DNA of 64,000 nt from Pedobacter sp. ASV28 (lineage in GTDB: Bacteria; Bacteroidota; Bacteroidia; Sphingobacteriales; Sphingobacteriaceae). The stretch covers positions 1-64,000 of the forward strand of contig NZ_JAELTN010000015.1 of the NCBI RefSeq assembly GCF_016428855.1. The letters run 5' to 3'. The notes beneath the pieces were generated by a model. The model saw only the letters and a list, made by a program, of their open reading frames with translations. It was not told where the DNA came from and ran no database searches. Below, in pieces: positions 53,201 through 61,154 of the stretch (the first letter of the stretch is position 1; each line of letters opens with the position of its first letter). The position numbers and the translations under genes are program-made.

Positions 53201-53861
53201 TGCAGATGTAGGTGCTACCACAAGCGAAAGAGGTTTTGGTTTTGGCAAAGGAGAAAATAGTACTACTGGTAGAACGGTGCTCACCATTACAGGTACAGTA
53301 ACCGATGCTTTAGCAGCATTACCTGTATACGATTTGACATTTTCTGGCAAAGCGAACAAAAGCACGGTTTTACTGAATTGGGCCACTGCTGCTGAAAAGG
53401 AAAATTCGCATTTCGAGATTTTAAGAAGCACTGATGGAAAACAGTTTGATCATCTGGGCAAATTAACAGGCAGTGGAAACACTGTAAATAGAAACACTTA
53501 CCGATATACAGACCAAAATCCATTATTGGGATTAAATTACTACCAATTAAAGCAGGTAGATTTTAATGGAAACAGTAAACGCTCTGATCTAATTTCGGTA
53601 GATGTAAAGTTGAGCGAACATAGCTTTACGGTAAATGCACCTGCGCAACAAGACATCGTTAACTTATTTACTAAGGCAATTAATGGTCCAGCGGTAATCG
53701 AGATCCACGACATTGGAGGAAGGAAATTGTTGAGCCAAAAAATCAAGCTCGAAGCTGGCGATAACCATGTGCAATTACCTCTTTTGTTGCCTAAAGGAGT
53801 TTATTTAGCAAGTTTAAAGGTAGAAGGCCAACCTGTCATCAGTAATAAGTTCATTAAATAA
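50298..53861 (+). CDS. Secreted BNR/sialidase-fold protein with three repeated modules and T9SS type A sorting domain
   Basis: The 1187-residue protein has a Sec signal ending near SAQ (residue 28). A six-bladed propeller of sialidase type follows (about 35-400; Asp boxes STDNGVTW at 76-83 and SVDGGFSW at 121-128). Three related modules of about 190 residues start near 416, 617 and 811, each with a STLSRG(S/A)G-like centre and a YSLDGTNFTEI-type strand. A fibronectin-like segment (FSGKANKSTVLLNWATAAEK) and a T9SS type A domain (IEIHDIGGRKLLSQKIKLEA, ending VISNKFIK) end it. It is secreted through the T9SS. The Arg triad of true sialidases is not clearly seen, so it may bind or cleave another glycan. 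The next gene overlaps its stop by one base. Confidence 0.87.
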   Translation: MNKMNSMRCMVICIFIFLSNIIQLVSAQTTFPGTVIAQSPTPLTRTYASPSIVVLPDGTYVVSHDYTGTVSSIYRSTDNGVTWNFTTQVPNCHWATLFVHNNALYLMGTAKSFGNIVIYKSVDGGFSWTTASSSTTGLLFAGRYHTGPVPVVVHNGRIWRAYEESPDPDNERDFHAFVLSAPANADLLDAANWTKSNIMRFDESWLNAKRPNWFEGNIVVTPNGDVIDFMRLETWQAVGGGMPITTGGATGLQRYEVAAKIAVSADGSTISFNNTAAEYAHFPGSESKFTIRYDATSGKYWTIVSKISVFTSTWETYNLPSHQRNVLALYSSSDLVNWEHKYDIIKWNEGYPVKTWDVFGFQYADWQFQGNDIVAVSRTAWYGERYHNANLITFHRIANFRTKQLSDSPADLLPLTQSTPILSWKFSNPDATGSEATSTATFNHANLNVSTLSRGSGLVTTSSLQRSFNSTAPSPATSFANAMTGGQYLQFEVEPKTGYMSSIHSIDVKLRKNSTGATYYKWAYSTDGTNFTEIGDYNIPFTDNNTDGVIQSSIHVGGLAPLQNLSYPQKATFRLVFWGASSSAGGFAIGRYPTADNTPSLVIGGEVKPIPPTPPTLLAWQFSSVAGVVSGSLDANTNNSYLQTSTLSRGAGLIPLSLSRGYYATLTSYGAAGSSANSKETTIANNDYYTFSIKPKTDAVVSLATLNAKLRKNGAGPTMVSWFYSLDGTNFTEIAKSANVLAGDAEGDIQPTVDLSAIPALQNIDDTKTVTFRVYGWGALTNAGGFGIGRYGTGDTTPSLSVGGSVIFNAVELANWNYDLAGKTTPINANIINNNVQQAVLSRGAGAANADNSTYSYVATFAAGATSTTAQSTNAYFQTALTLNSTKQVSLSTIKARLRTSNAKSVKNYKWYYSLDDINYTEIYTGNSTIGFTDTQGEVQPEVNLKSINDLKNLTGGATVYFRMYAWGADVGATTSERGFGFGKGENSTTGRTVLTITGTVTDALAALPVYDLTFSGKANKSTVLLNWATAAEKENSHFEILRSTDGKQFDHLGKLTGSGNTVNRNTYRYTDQNPLLGLNYYQLKQVDFNGNSKRSDLISVDVKLSEHSFTVNAPAQQDIVNLFTKAINGPAVIEIHDIGGRKLLSQKIKLEAGDNHVQLPLLLPKGVYLASLKVEGQPVISNKFIK

Positions 53862-54844
53862 TGAAAATTAAACTAGTTTGCGTTGTGATGGCCTGTTTGT
53901 TAGCCTCGTTAACAAAGGCTCAAACCAACTTCCTGATCAGCGGAGAACCCATGAGGAACGGTACTTCAACTGGTATCGGTAATTTTGCATTACCCTCCAT
54001 AAGTGGTTTGGTAATTGGTACTGCATTAGTTAATAACGACGAGTTTTCTGATCTGTTTATGCAATCAGATTCCTGGGCGCCGGGCACTTACCTGCATCAT
54101 TTTAAAAAACTAACAGCAAAGGGAGAGCCAGTTTTTTCTCAAGGCATTAAATTAAAACTACCTTTTGAAGATAAGGGAGAAAACAAAGCTTCCATCATAC
54201 AAACTCCTGATCAAGAAATATATGGTTTTTGGAGGTTTGGAGGTAAACTGCTAAAATCGGCCGTGTTTAACAAAAATACCAATGCCTTTGAAGGTCTTCA
54301 AGACATTAAGGTCAATGGCTTGCCTTGGGGGCTTTCTACTTTTGGGGTGATCAGAACATTGCAAGGCAAATACCTTTTTGTATTTACCATTCCGAAAGAA
54401 AACAAGGCAACTGTTAAAATAGGAACCGATAGTGCTTATTATACTCCAGAAGGATTTTGGCCAAACGAACTTGGCGAAGTGGGTATTTATGGCGCCGTTG
54501 CAGATGACCTGAAAAACTTGAACAAACTAGATGCACAACCACTTACCGAACTAAACCAGACTTATTTTGGCATTAGCGGCTATACAAGTTACCAAGCCAA
54601 TGGCGAACAGTATCTAATTTGCGGTACCCGATTTGGAAACATTCATGCTTATAAGGTAGACAAGGAAAAGCTTTATCCTACAAATTACGTGGTCGATAAA
54701 AACCACATACTACAACGTAGTCCATCTGTAAATGGCTACGTAACCTACTTTAAAGGCCCCGCAAATGTAGAAGGTATATTGGGTATCTGGCGAAGGCAGC
54801 ATTGCTTTTTACCAGAACAGCAAGCAGAAAGACAAAAATGGTAA
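53861..54844 (+). CDS. FG-GAP-type secreted protein, 5' part of a frameshifted gene
   Basis: The 327-residue frame has a Sec signal (MKIKLVCVVMACLLASLTKAQ) and a beta-propeller-like part with no enzyme motif seen. After residue 306 the sequence (LGIWRRQHCFLPEQQAERQK) is out-of-frame reading: dropping one base near 54775-54778 makes it continue as WVSGEGSIAFYQNSKQKDKN and straight into the next frame at 54849. So 53861-55823 is one gene of about 654 residues with a single-base insertion. The ATG overlaps the stop of the BNR gene by one base (TAATG). Confidence 0.82.
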   Translation: MKIKLVCVVMACLLASLTKAQTNFLISGEPMRNGTSTGIGNFALPSISGLVIGTALVNNDEFSDLFMQSDSWAPGTYLHHFKKLTAKGEPVFSQGIKLKLPFEDKGENKASIIQTPDQEIYGFWRFGGKLLKSAVFNKNTNAFEGLQDIKVNGLPWGLSTFGVIRTLQGKYLFVFTIPKENKATVKIGTDSAYYTPEGFWPNELGEVGIYGAVADDLKNLNKLDAQPLTELNQTYFGISGYTSYQANGEQYLICGTRFGNIHAYKVDKEKLYPTNYVVDKNHILQRSPSVNGYVTYFKGPANVEGILGIWRRQHCFLPEQQAERQKW

Positions 54845-54848
54845 CCTC

Positions 54849-55823
54849 GTGTTTTTAGATGCTGCGGCTGTAAAACAAGAAAATCCATTATTGTATGGTG
54901 GTTCTTTAGTAGTGCCAAGTTTGGCCGATTGGGATGGCGACGGGCTGATTGATATGATTTCTGGCAATTCGGCAGGGAAAATACTTTTCTTTAAAAATAC
55001 AGGAACTAATCCGAAGCCCGCTTATCAAGATCCCATTGCATTAAAGGCAGGTGGGGTAGATATCTATGTTCAACCTGGCTATCGTGAAGATATACAAGGA
55101 CCACAAGAAAGTCGTTGGGGCTATGTTTGTCCAGTGGTTTACGATTGGAATGGAGATGGCCTGCCAGACATCCTTACAGGAGATAGCCGTGGAAAGTTCA
55201 TGACTTATATCAATATAGGTACCAAAACCAAACCAGAACTAGCCGCAGAAAAAACACTTTATATCAAAGGATTAGATGTACATGGTGGTTGGCGTTCTAC
55301 ACCAGGCGTAACCAATCTTGCAGGTAAAGATGCTTATGTAATTTTAGATAGAGACAATCAGTTTCACTTGTATTACAAGATAGATGCCTATAATATCAGT
55401 GATGGTGGAAAGCTTAAATTAACAGATGGTTCCTACATCAATGGGCATCGCCGTAAAGGCGGACAAGTGGGAAGAGCCAAAATACATTTGGTAGATTGGG
55501 ATGGTGACGGCGTGAAGGATATGTTAGTAGGTACGGGTAGGGGTGCATCTATTCCAAATCCAACTACAGGTTTGCCCTATAACCGTAAAAAGAAAGGCGA
55601 AGGTGCTACGGTATTATTCATGCGAAATGCTGGAACAGATGCTGCACCTGTCTTCGAGTTTCCTAAAATGATGAAATATAAAGGAAACGATATTCTTTTG
55701 GGTGCCCACGAGTGTGCGCCAACTACGGCCTACATTGGTGGCGATGGTAAGACTTTGAATCTTGTAGTAGGTACAGAGTATGGAACATTTATTTATTATG
55801 ACAGAAAGGATTTGAGTTGGTAA
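54849..55823 (+). CDS. FG-GAP/VCBS repeat protein, 3' part of the frameshifted gene
   Basis: The 324-residue frame carries integrin-like FG-GAP/VCBS repeats with calcium loops: LADWDGDGLIDMISGNSAGK (near residue 25-44), VVYDWNGDGLPDILTGDSRG (near 97) and HLVDWDGDGVKDMLVGTGRG (near 215). It has no start signal of its own, and coding sequence continues upstream of its first Met in the same frame. It is therefore the C-terminal part of 53861-55823. The whole would be a secreted calcium-binding propeller acting with the BNR protein at the cell surface. No T9SS domain is visible at its end. Confidence 0.82.
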   Translation: MFLDAAAVKQENPLLYGGSLVVPSLADWDGDGLIDMISGNSAGKILFFKNTGTNPKPAYQDPIALKAGGVDIYVQPGYREDIQGPQESRWGYVCPVVYDWNGDGLPDILTGDSRGKFMTYINIGTKTKPELAAEKTLYIKGLDVHGGWRSTPGVTNLAGKDAYVILDRDNQFHLYYKIDAYNISDGGKLKLTDGSYINGHRRKGGQVGRAKIHLVDWDGDGVKDMLVGTGRGASIPNPTTGLPYNRKKKGEGATVLFMRNAGTDAAPVFEFPKMMKYKGNDILLGAHECAPTTAYIGGDGKTLNLVVGTEYGTFIYYDRKDLSW

Positions 55824-56133
55824 TGAAAGCACGATTAAAAGCTGGTATTTATGTATTGGTTACTGTAAAGGTCAGTGCCCAATAAATTTAGGATAGCATA
55901 CTTCGGTTGCCAATTAATCTAGAAGAAATAGGCTCAAATATTTTATCAAGTTAAGAATCTAATCTGCCAAGGATATTGTATTTTGCAAACTTTGTTTAAA
56001 TGTTATCAAGACAAAACAAGATGTTTAATTACGGTGGGTTAAGATTTATACATATATGATAATATGCTATAATAAATAGCTAATAATCACAAAGTGTTTA
56101 ATAAATCAATGTTTTAATTTTATTTACCGTAAG
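55824..56133. other. AT-rich gap without a supported gene
   Basis: A 20-codon frame overlapping the previous stop (ATG 55823, stop 55883-55885) reads like a signal peptide (GIYVLVTVKVSAQ) and ends at once; it may be the worn start of a lost gene. The rest is very AT-rich with no frame or strong hairpin. Promoters for the susC operon probably lie here. Confidence 0.4.
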
Positions 56134-56212
56134 TAACCAGATAATAAACTTAAAATAGAATATGACCAGCATTCTATTTTTAAACCAACAAGAATAACCA
56201 AATAATAAACTT
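56134..56212 (+). repeat. Direct repeat pair flanking a 10-bp hairpin in the susC leader
   Basis: TAACCAGATAATAAACTT (56134-56151) recurs as TAACCAAATAATAAACTT (56195-56212), 17 of 18 bases identical and 61 bases apart. Between them AAAATAGAAT (56152-56161) and ATTCTATTTT (56171-56180) form a perfect 10-bp stem with a 9-base loop. The second copy sits just before the micro-ORF start. The hairpin could terminate transcription or bind a regulator. Confidence 0.6.
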
Positions 56213-56219
56213 TTTAAAA

Positions 56220-56261
56220 ATGAACAGGTGTAAACCAAGCTCTTGCTGCTGTTCAGGCTAG
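56220..56261 (+). CDS. Cysteine-rich micro-ORF (13 aa), candidate leader peptide of susC
   Basis: ATG at 56220 gives MNRCKPSSCCCSG and a TAG stop at 56259-56261. Four of 13 residues are Cys, three of them consecutive (TGC TGC TGT), which is very unlikely by chance. It is preceded by an A/T-rich tract like other Bacteroidota start regions. It lies 139 bases before the susC signal-peptide start and is followed by a hairpin at 56302-56317. The arrangement fits a cysteine-responsive leader peptide: ribosomes stalling at the CCC codons would change the fold of the downstream RNA. It could also be a short peptide product itself. I do not know of this exact peptide. Confidence 0.6.
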   Translation: MNRCKPSSCCCSG

Positions 56262-56301
56262 CAGGAATAGGCATCCTTCATTCTTAGAGATAAATAACTG
56301 A

Positions 56302-56317
56302 CGAACAGATTTGTTCG
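56302..56317 (+). promoter_or_regulatory. Hairpin after the micro-ORF (possible attenuator)
   Basis: CGAACA (56302-56307) pairs with TGTTCG (56312-56317), loop GATT, followed by CTGTATTTTCTTT. The stem is short (6 bp) but sits 40 bases after the micro-ORF stop and upstream of susC, where an attenuator or anti-antiterminator would be expected. Confidence 0.4.
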
Positions 56318-56400
56318 CTGTATTTTCTTTGCCCAAAAAATAGGCTAGAAGTATGGTTAATGTATCTGCTGATATGTATGAATTTAAAATCAAGGCAATA

Positions 56401-59400
56401 ATGCAAAACCCATTGAAATCAATTAAACTTTTGTTGTTGATGCTGTGCTTGTTATTGGGAACGAGGCTACAAGCACAGCAAAACTTAAAGTTATTTAGCG
56501 GAACAGTAACCGATGAAACAGGAGAAACATTGGTAGGTGTATATGTTAGGGCTAAAGATGATGCAAAAAGAGGTACAGCTTCAGATAAGGATGGAAAATT
56601 CTCTATTAGGGCTAAAGATGATGAAATTATCATTTTCACAATGGTAGGATATCAACAGATCCAAATTTTAGCTAAAAATATAAGTGCCAAACCTATTCAA
56701 CTCAAACCGGATCCAAAAGCACTGCAGGAGGTAGTGGTGATTGGATACGGCCAGGTGAATAAACAGGACCTTACGGGTTCGGTAGGTCAGGTGAAAATAG
56801 AAGAGATGACCAAGGCACCAGTTACTTCGTTTGAAGAGGCTTTGGCTGGGCGTGTAGCTGGTGTACAAGTTTCATCTAATTCTGGACAGCCAGGAGATGA
56901 TATCAATATTGTTATTCGTGGTGGCAACTCTATTACCCAGAGTAACGCACCACTATACGTAGTAGATGGTTTTCCAATAGAAGATTTTAATGCCAGTTCC
57001 ATCAATCCAGATGATATTGAATCTATTAGTGTATTAAAAGATGCATCGGCAACAGCAATTTATGGTACGAGAGGGGCGAATGGCGTAATCATTCTAGAAA
57101 CTAAAAAAGGTAAGATAGGCAAACCGCAGGTGGCTTATAATGGCTTTGTTGGTTTACATCAGGCAACTAAAAAAATGGAATTGATGTCTCCCTACGATTT
57201 TGTGAAATACCAATTGGATAGAGATTATACAGGAATGTCAGACGTTTATTTGAATAAACCTAATCTTACTTTGGAGGATTATCGTAATGCAGATCAGTTA
57301 GATTGGCAGGACTACTTATTTACCAATGGATATGTTCAAAACCACAGTCTTTCGTTAAGAGGAGGAACGGCCCAGACCAAGTATTCCATTTCGGGAAATT
57401 TTGTGGATCAGAATGGCGTAATCATTAATTCAGGTTTAAGTAGGCAACAGTTTAGGGCGGCTTTAGATCAGGTTATTAACAAAAATTTGAAATTTGCTTT
57501 AAACTTTAGCTATGCAAGGGATAAAAATTATGGGCAGTCGGTAGCCAGTCAGTCTTCTAGCCAGAATGCCTATGCCACTTATCTTATGTATAGGGTTTGG
57601 GGCTACAGACCTTTGAACACTGGCGATACTGATCTTTTTGAAGATTTGTTCGACGATGCGATATCAACCGAATCTATACTGGTCATGAATCCTATTGTTT
57701 CTACCAAGAATGAAATTAGGCAGCAAACTAGAAACACCTTAAATTTTAATGGTGGTATTACTTATGATTTTCTAAAAGACTTTAAATTAAATATCAGAGG
57801 CGGATTTAATTCTCGTTTAACACGTAACGAAAGCTTTAACAATTCAAATACTTATAGAGGGTTTTATACGCCTAACAATCTAAATGGCGTAAATGGTGCA
57901 GTTTCTGATGTGACCTTAAACGATTGGGTAAATGAAAATACCTTGACCTATAAAAAGAAAATCAACCGTAACCATTCTTTTGATGTTTTGGTTGGGGCTA
58001 CCGTACAGGGTACAAACGTGAACGATTATGGTTTTTTTGCTACTAACGTACCTCAAGAAGAACTTGGGTTAAGGGCGCTGCAATATGGAATCCCTAAAAC
58101 AGTAAGTTCGTCATCATCAGCTAATACCTTGCTGTCTTTTTTAAGTAGGATTAACTATAACTATAAATCTAAATACCTATTTACAATGTCGTTAAGGGCA
58201 GATGGATCTTCAAAATTCAAAGCAGAAAACAGATGGGCTTATTTCCCGTCGGGTGCTTTTGCCTGGCAACTGGGCAGAGAAAAGTTTATGAAGAATTTGA
58301 AATTTATTTCCAGCTCAAAACTGAGGGTAAGCTATGGGGTAACTGGTAATAATAGGATTAACGACTTTGCTAGGCTCCAGAGCTTAGATATTCTAGATTA
58401 TTATTCTACTACCGGGAGCGGACCATTGTATGCAACATTGCCAAGCAACTTGGGTAATGATAATATTTCTTGGGAAAAAACATCGCAATTTGATGCTGGT
58501 TTAGAATTAGGTTTTTTTAAAGACAGGGTGAACCTAGTGGTAGATGTTTATAAAAAAGTAACCGATGACCTGCTTTTGAACGCTAGCATACCAACGCATA
58601 ATGGCTACAATACCATTTATAAGAACATCGGTAAAATACAGAATACTGGTTTAGAGTTTACCTTGAGTACGGTTAACGTAAAAACTAAAAGCTTCTCTTG
58701 GACCAGTGATTTTAACATCTCTTTCAACAGAAACAAAGTGTTAGAGTTATCTGACGGTCAGTCTAGCTTGTTATCAACGGTAACGCTTACCGGCGACTAC
58801 AATGGTACCAGTTTATACATTGGCAAGGTGGGACAACCAGTGGCTTCTTTTTATGGAATGGTGTGGGCTGGGAATTATCAATATGAAGATTTTATCAAAC
58901 GAGCCGATGGTACTTATCTCTTAAAAGGAAATATCCCTACAAATGGTAATGAACGAAGCACCATACAGCCTGGAGATATTAAATACGTTGACCAAAATGG
59001 TGATGGGGTAGTGAATGATTTGGATATGGTAGTGATTGGTAGAGCTTTGCCCATTCACACTGGTGGTTTTAACAACAATTTCAACTATAAGAACTTTAGC
59101 TTAAGTGTATTTTTTCAATGGAGTTATGGTAACAATATTATGAACGCCAATAGGTTAATGTTGGAGGGTAATCCAGCGAATAGGCCAAACCTAAATCAGT
59201 TCGCATCGTATAATAATAGATGGACACCAGAAAATCAGAATAACACCTATTTTAGAATTAATGGTTCTGGACCAAGGGGCGTTTACTCTACCAGAACACT
59301 GGAAGATGGTTCTTTCTTGCGCCTAAAAACCGTGCAATTAGGTTATACTTTACCTAAGAAGTTGATAAAAAGCATTTCTAGCCTACAGGTTTATGCCTCT

Positions 59401-59544
59401 GCGCAAAACTTATTTACTTGGAGCAACTATTCGGGAATGGATCCAGAGGTGTCAACCAAAAATTCTATTCTAACCCCAGGCTTTGACTATTCGGCATATG
59501 CCAGAAATAGAATACTGACAATGGGATTAAAAGTGGCATTCTAA
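56401..59544 (+). CDS. susC: SusC/RagA-family TonB-linked outer membrane receptor
   Basis: About 1047 residues from MQNPLKSIKLLLLML, the start of a Sec signal. An upstream in-frame ATG (56353) would add 16 residues before the signal and is less likely. Domains are CarboxypepD_reg-like (about 35-110; GTVTDETGETLVGVYVRAKD), plug (about 125-240; VVVIGYGQVNKQDLTGSVGQ, LYVVDGFPIEDF, SISVLKDASATAIYGTRGAN) and a 22-strand barrel to the end (MGLKVAF). No STN domain precedes the plug, so sigma/anti-sigma control is unlikely. It imports a glycan, peptide or similar oligomer with the SusD encoded 13 bases downstream. An exact 18-base repeat (TTAGGGCTAAAGATGATG at 56546 and 56606) encodes a duplicated RAKDD. 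Confidence 0.95.
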   Translation: MQNPLKSIKLLLLMLCLLLGTRLQAQQNLKLFSGTVTDETGETLVGVYVRAKDDAKRGTASDKDGKFSIRAKDDEIIIFTMVGYQQIQILAKNISAKPIQLKPDPKALQEVVVIGYGQVNKQDLTGSVGQVKIEEMTKAPVTSFEEALAGRVAGVQVSSNSGQPGDDINIVIRGGNSITQSNAPLYVVDGFPIEDFNASSINPDDIESISVLKDASATAIYGTRGANGVIILETKKGKIGKPQVAYNGFVGLHQATKKMELMSPYDFVKYQLDRDYTGMSDVYLNKPNLTLEDYRNADQLDWQDYLFTNGYVQNHSLSLRGGTAQTKYSISGNFVDQNGVIINSGLSRQQFRAALDQVINKNLKFALNFSYARDKNYGQSVASQSSSQNAYATYLMYRVWGYRPLNTGDTDLFEDLFDDAISTESILVMNPIVSTKNEIRQQTRNTLNFNGGITYDFLKDFKLNIRGGFNSRLTRNESFNNSNTYRGFYTPNNLNGVNGAVSDVTLNDWVNENTLTYKKKINRNHSFDVLVGATVQGTNVNDYGFFATNVPQEELGLRALQYGIPKTVSSSSSANTLLSFLSRINYNYKSKYLFTMSLRADGSSKFKAENRWAYFPSGAFAWQLGREKFMKNLKFISSSKLRVSYGVTGNNRINDFARLQSLDILDYYSTTGSGPLYATLPSNLGNDNISWEKTSQFDAGLELGFFKDRVNLVVDVYKKVTDDLLLNASIPTHNGYNTIYKNIGKIQNTGLEFTLSTVNVKTKSFSWTSDFNISFNRNKVLELSDGQSSLLSTVTLTGDYNGTSLYIGKVGQPVASFYGMVWAGNYQYEDFIKRADGTYLLKGNIPTNGNERSTIQPGDIKYVDQNGDGVVNDLDMVVIGRALPIHTGGFNNNFNYKNFSLSVFFQWSYGNNIMNANRLMLEGNPANRPNLNQFASYNNRWTPENQNNTYFRINGSGPRGVYSTRTLEDGSFLRLKTVQLGYTLPKKLIKSISSLQVYASAQNLFTWSNYSGMDPEVSTKNSILTPGFDYSAYARNRILTMGLKVAF

Positions 59545-59557
59545 AAGGAGGAAAAAA

Positions 59558-61144
59558 ATGAAAACTATTAAGATATATATACTATTGGTTACTGTAGCAT
59601 TAAGTTTTGCCTGCAGTAAAATATTAGATATTAATGCTGGCAAATACATTATTCTAGAGGCAGATTATTATAAAACGGAAGAGCAGTTAAATGCAGCGCT
59701 ACGTGGTACTTATTCTACTTTGGCCGATGGGGCTTTGTATGGTGGCAATATGTTGGGCAGGATGGGTTTTGAGGCAGATGAAGGTTATGAGTCGTATAGC
59801 TCTGATGTGCAAACTGTGGGAGACTATACCGTTTATGCTACCGATGCTAAAATACTTGGCTATTACCGTATGTGCTACAGAGGGATAAACAGGGCCAACT
59901 TGTTGCTCGAAAGTGTTGATGATCCTACCATTAATATTACCGCAAAAGAACGTAATCATATCAAAGGACAAGCATTGTTCTTAAGAGGATATTTTCATTT
60001 CATGTTGGCCAATAAGTTTGGTGGCATTCCGCTTATGCTAAAGGCAACCCGGTCTAATGCGGTAACCACCGAAGATTTGCAAAAGCCAAGAACTTCGCTA
60101 AGAAATGTTTATCTCTCTGTGATTTCAGATTTAGAAACGGCAGCGGACTTGTTAAAGCCTATGGCAGAAGTGAATACAGGAACACAAATATCAAAATCGG
60201 CGGCTTGGGCCATGTTGGCAAGGGTTTGTTTGTATATGGCCGGACAGCCTGTAAATGAAACCATTAAATATGCCGATGCGGCGAATTGGGCCAAAAAGGT
60301 TAAAGATGCTAACTATCACGACTTAAATCCATCTTATGAGAAAGTATTTGTGAATTATGCCACAGATGTAATGGAGCCGAAGGAAAGTATTTTTGAGGTC
60401 GATTTTTCTGGTAACGGCACAGGTGTTTTTGCGAATACAGGAGGTGCTGTAGGCAGACTTAATGGGATACAATATCCCTTAGATAGCAGTAATGTAGGTT
60501 ACTCTAATGGTATACTTCGTTCTACGTCTTATTTGTATGGTTTATATACAACAGGAGACCTTAGACGGGATTGGGCCATTGCGCCATACTATTATACAGG
60601 AACACCAAGAGTAAAGACCAATTGGACTCCACAAACAACTACATTTTCTAGGTTTTGCGGGAAATTTAGAAGGGAAAGTGAGATTTTATTGCCAAAAAGT
60701 AGTGTTTATACCCCTCAAAACTATCCTATCATTAGGTATTCAGATGTGCTCTTAATGTATGCAGAAGCATTAAATGAGATGCCTGGAGGAGATAAGGTCT
60801 TAGCGAGGGAGCAGATCAATATGGTTCGTAGAAGAGCCATTGCGGCAGGCACAATAGACCGTGAAATTACAGATACCGATTATGCCGGACTAAAGGAGGC
60901 CATTATTGAGGAACGGGCTAGAGAGCTTTGTTTTGAAGGGCTAAGAAAAAATGATTTGGTAAGATGGGGGATATTTAGGACTTCTATGCAGTACTTAAAT
61001 GGCCTGGTGCCCGTAGGTACCTCATCATATGTTGTGTCAGCCCGTGCATATTATGGAAATGCTAAAGAACGAGATGTAATATGGCCTATTCCTACTTCCG
61101 AACTGACAGTAAATAGATTATTAACCCAAAATGTTGGATGGTAA
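59558..61144 (+). CDS. susD: SusD/RagB-family nutrient-binding outer membrane lipoprotein
   Basis: The 528-residue protein has an SPII signal (MKTIKIYILLVTVALSFAC, Cys19), the SusD-like N-terminal region (YYKTEEQLNAALRGTYSTLA, RGINRANLLLESVD) and helical TPR-like scaffold (RGYFHFMLANKFGGIPLML). The closing RagB signature is IRYSDVLLMYAEALNE and LKEAIIEERARELCFEGLRK with DVIWPIPTSEL. It forms a lid over SusC at the outer membrane and captures the ligand. The substrate cannot be told from sequence. Confidence 0.95.
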   Translation: MKTIKIYILLVTVALSFACSKILDINAGKYIILEADYYKTEEQLNAALRGTYSTLADGALYGGNMLGRMGFEADEGYESYSSDVQTVGDYTVYATDAKILGYYRMCYRGINRANLLLESVDDPTINITAKERNHIKGQALFLRGYFHFMLANKFGGIPLMLKATRSNAVTTEDLQKPRTSLRNVYLSVISDLETAADLLKPMAEVNTGTQISKSAAWAMLARVCLYMAGQPVNETIKYADAANWAKKVKDANYHDLNPSYEKVFVNYATDVMEPKESIFEVDFSGNGTGVFANTGGAVGRLNGIQYPLDSSNVGYSNGILRSTSYLYGLYTTGDLRRDWAIAPYYYTGTPRVKTNWTPQTTTFSRFCGKFRRESEILLPKSSVYTPQNYPIIRYSDVLLMYAEALNEMPGGDKVLAREQINMVRRRAIAAGTIDREITDTDYAGLKEAIIEERARELCFEGLRKNDLVRWGIFRTSMQYLNGLVPVGTSSYVVSARAYYGNAKERDVIWPIPTSELTVNRLLTQNVGW

Positions 61145-61154
61145 ATTATTGGTT

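Noticed and set aside
55823..55885. 20-codon frame with a signal-like sequence after the FG-GAP gene
   Set aside because: It stops right after the signal-like part; at best the worn start of a lost gene, so it is only mentioned in the gap entry.
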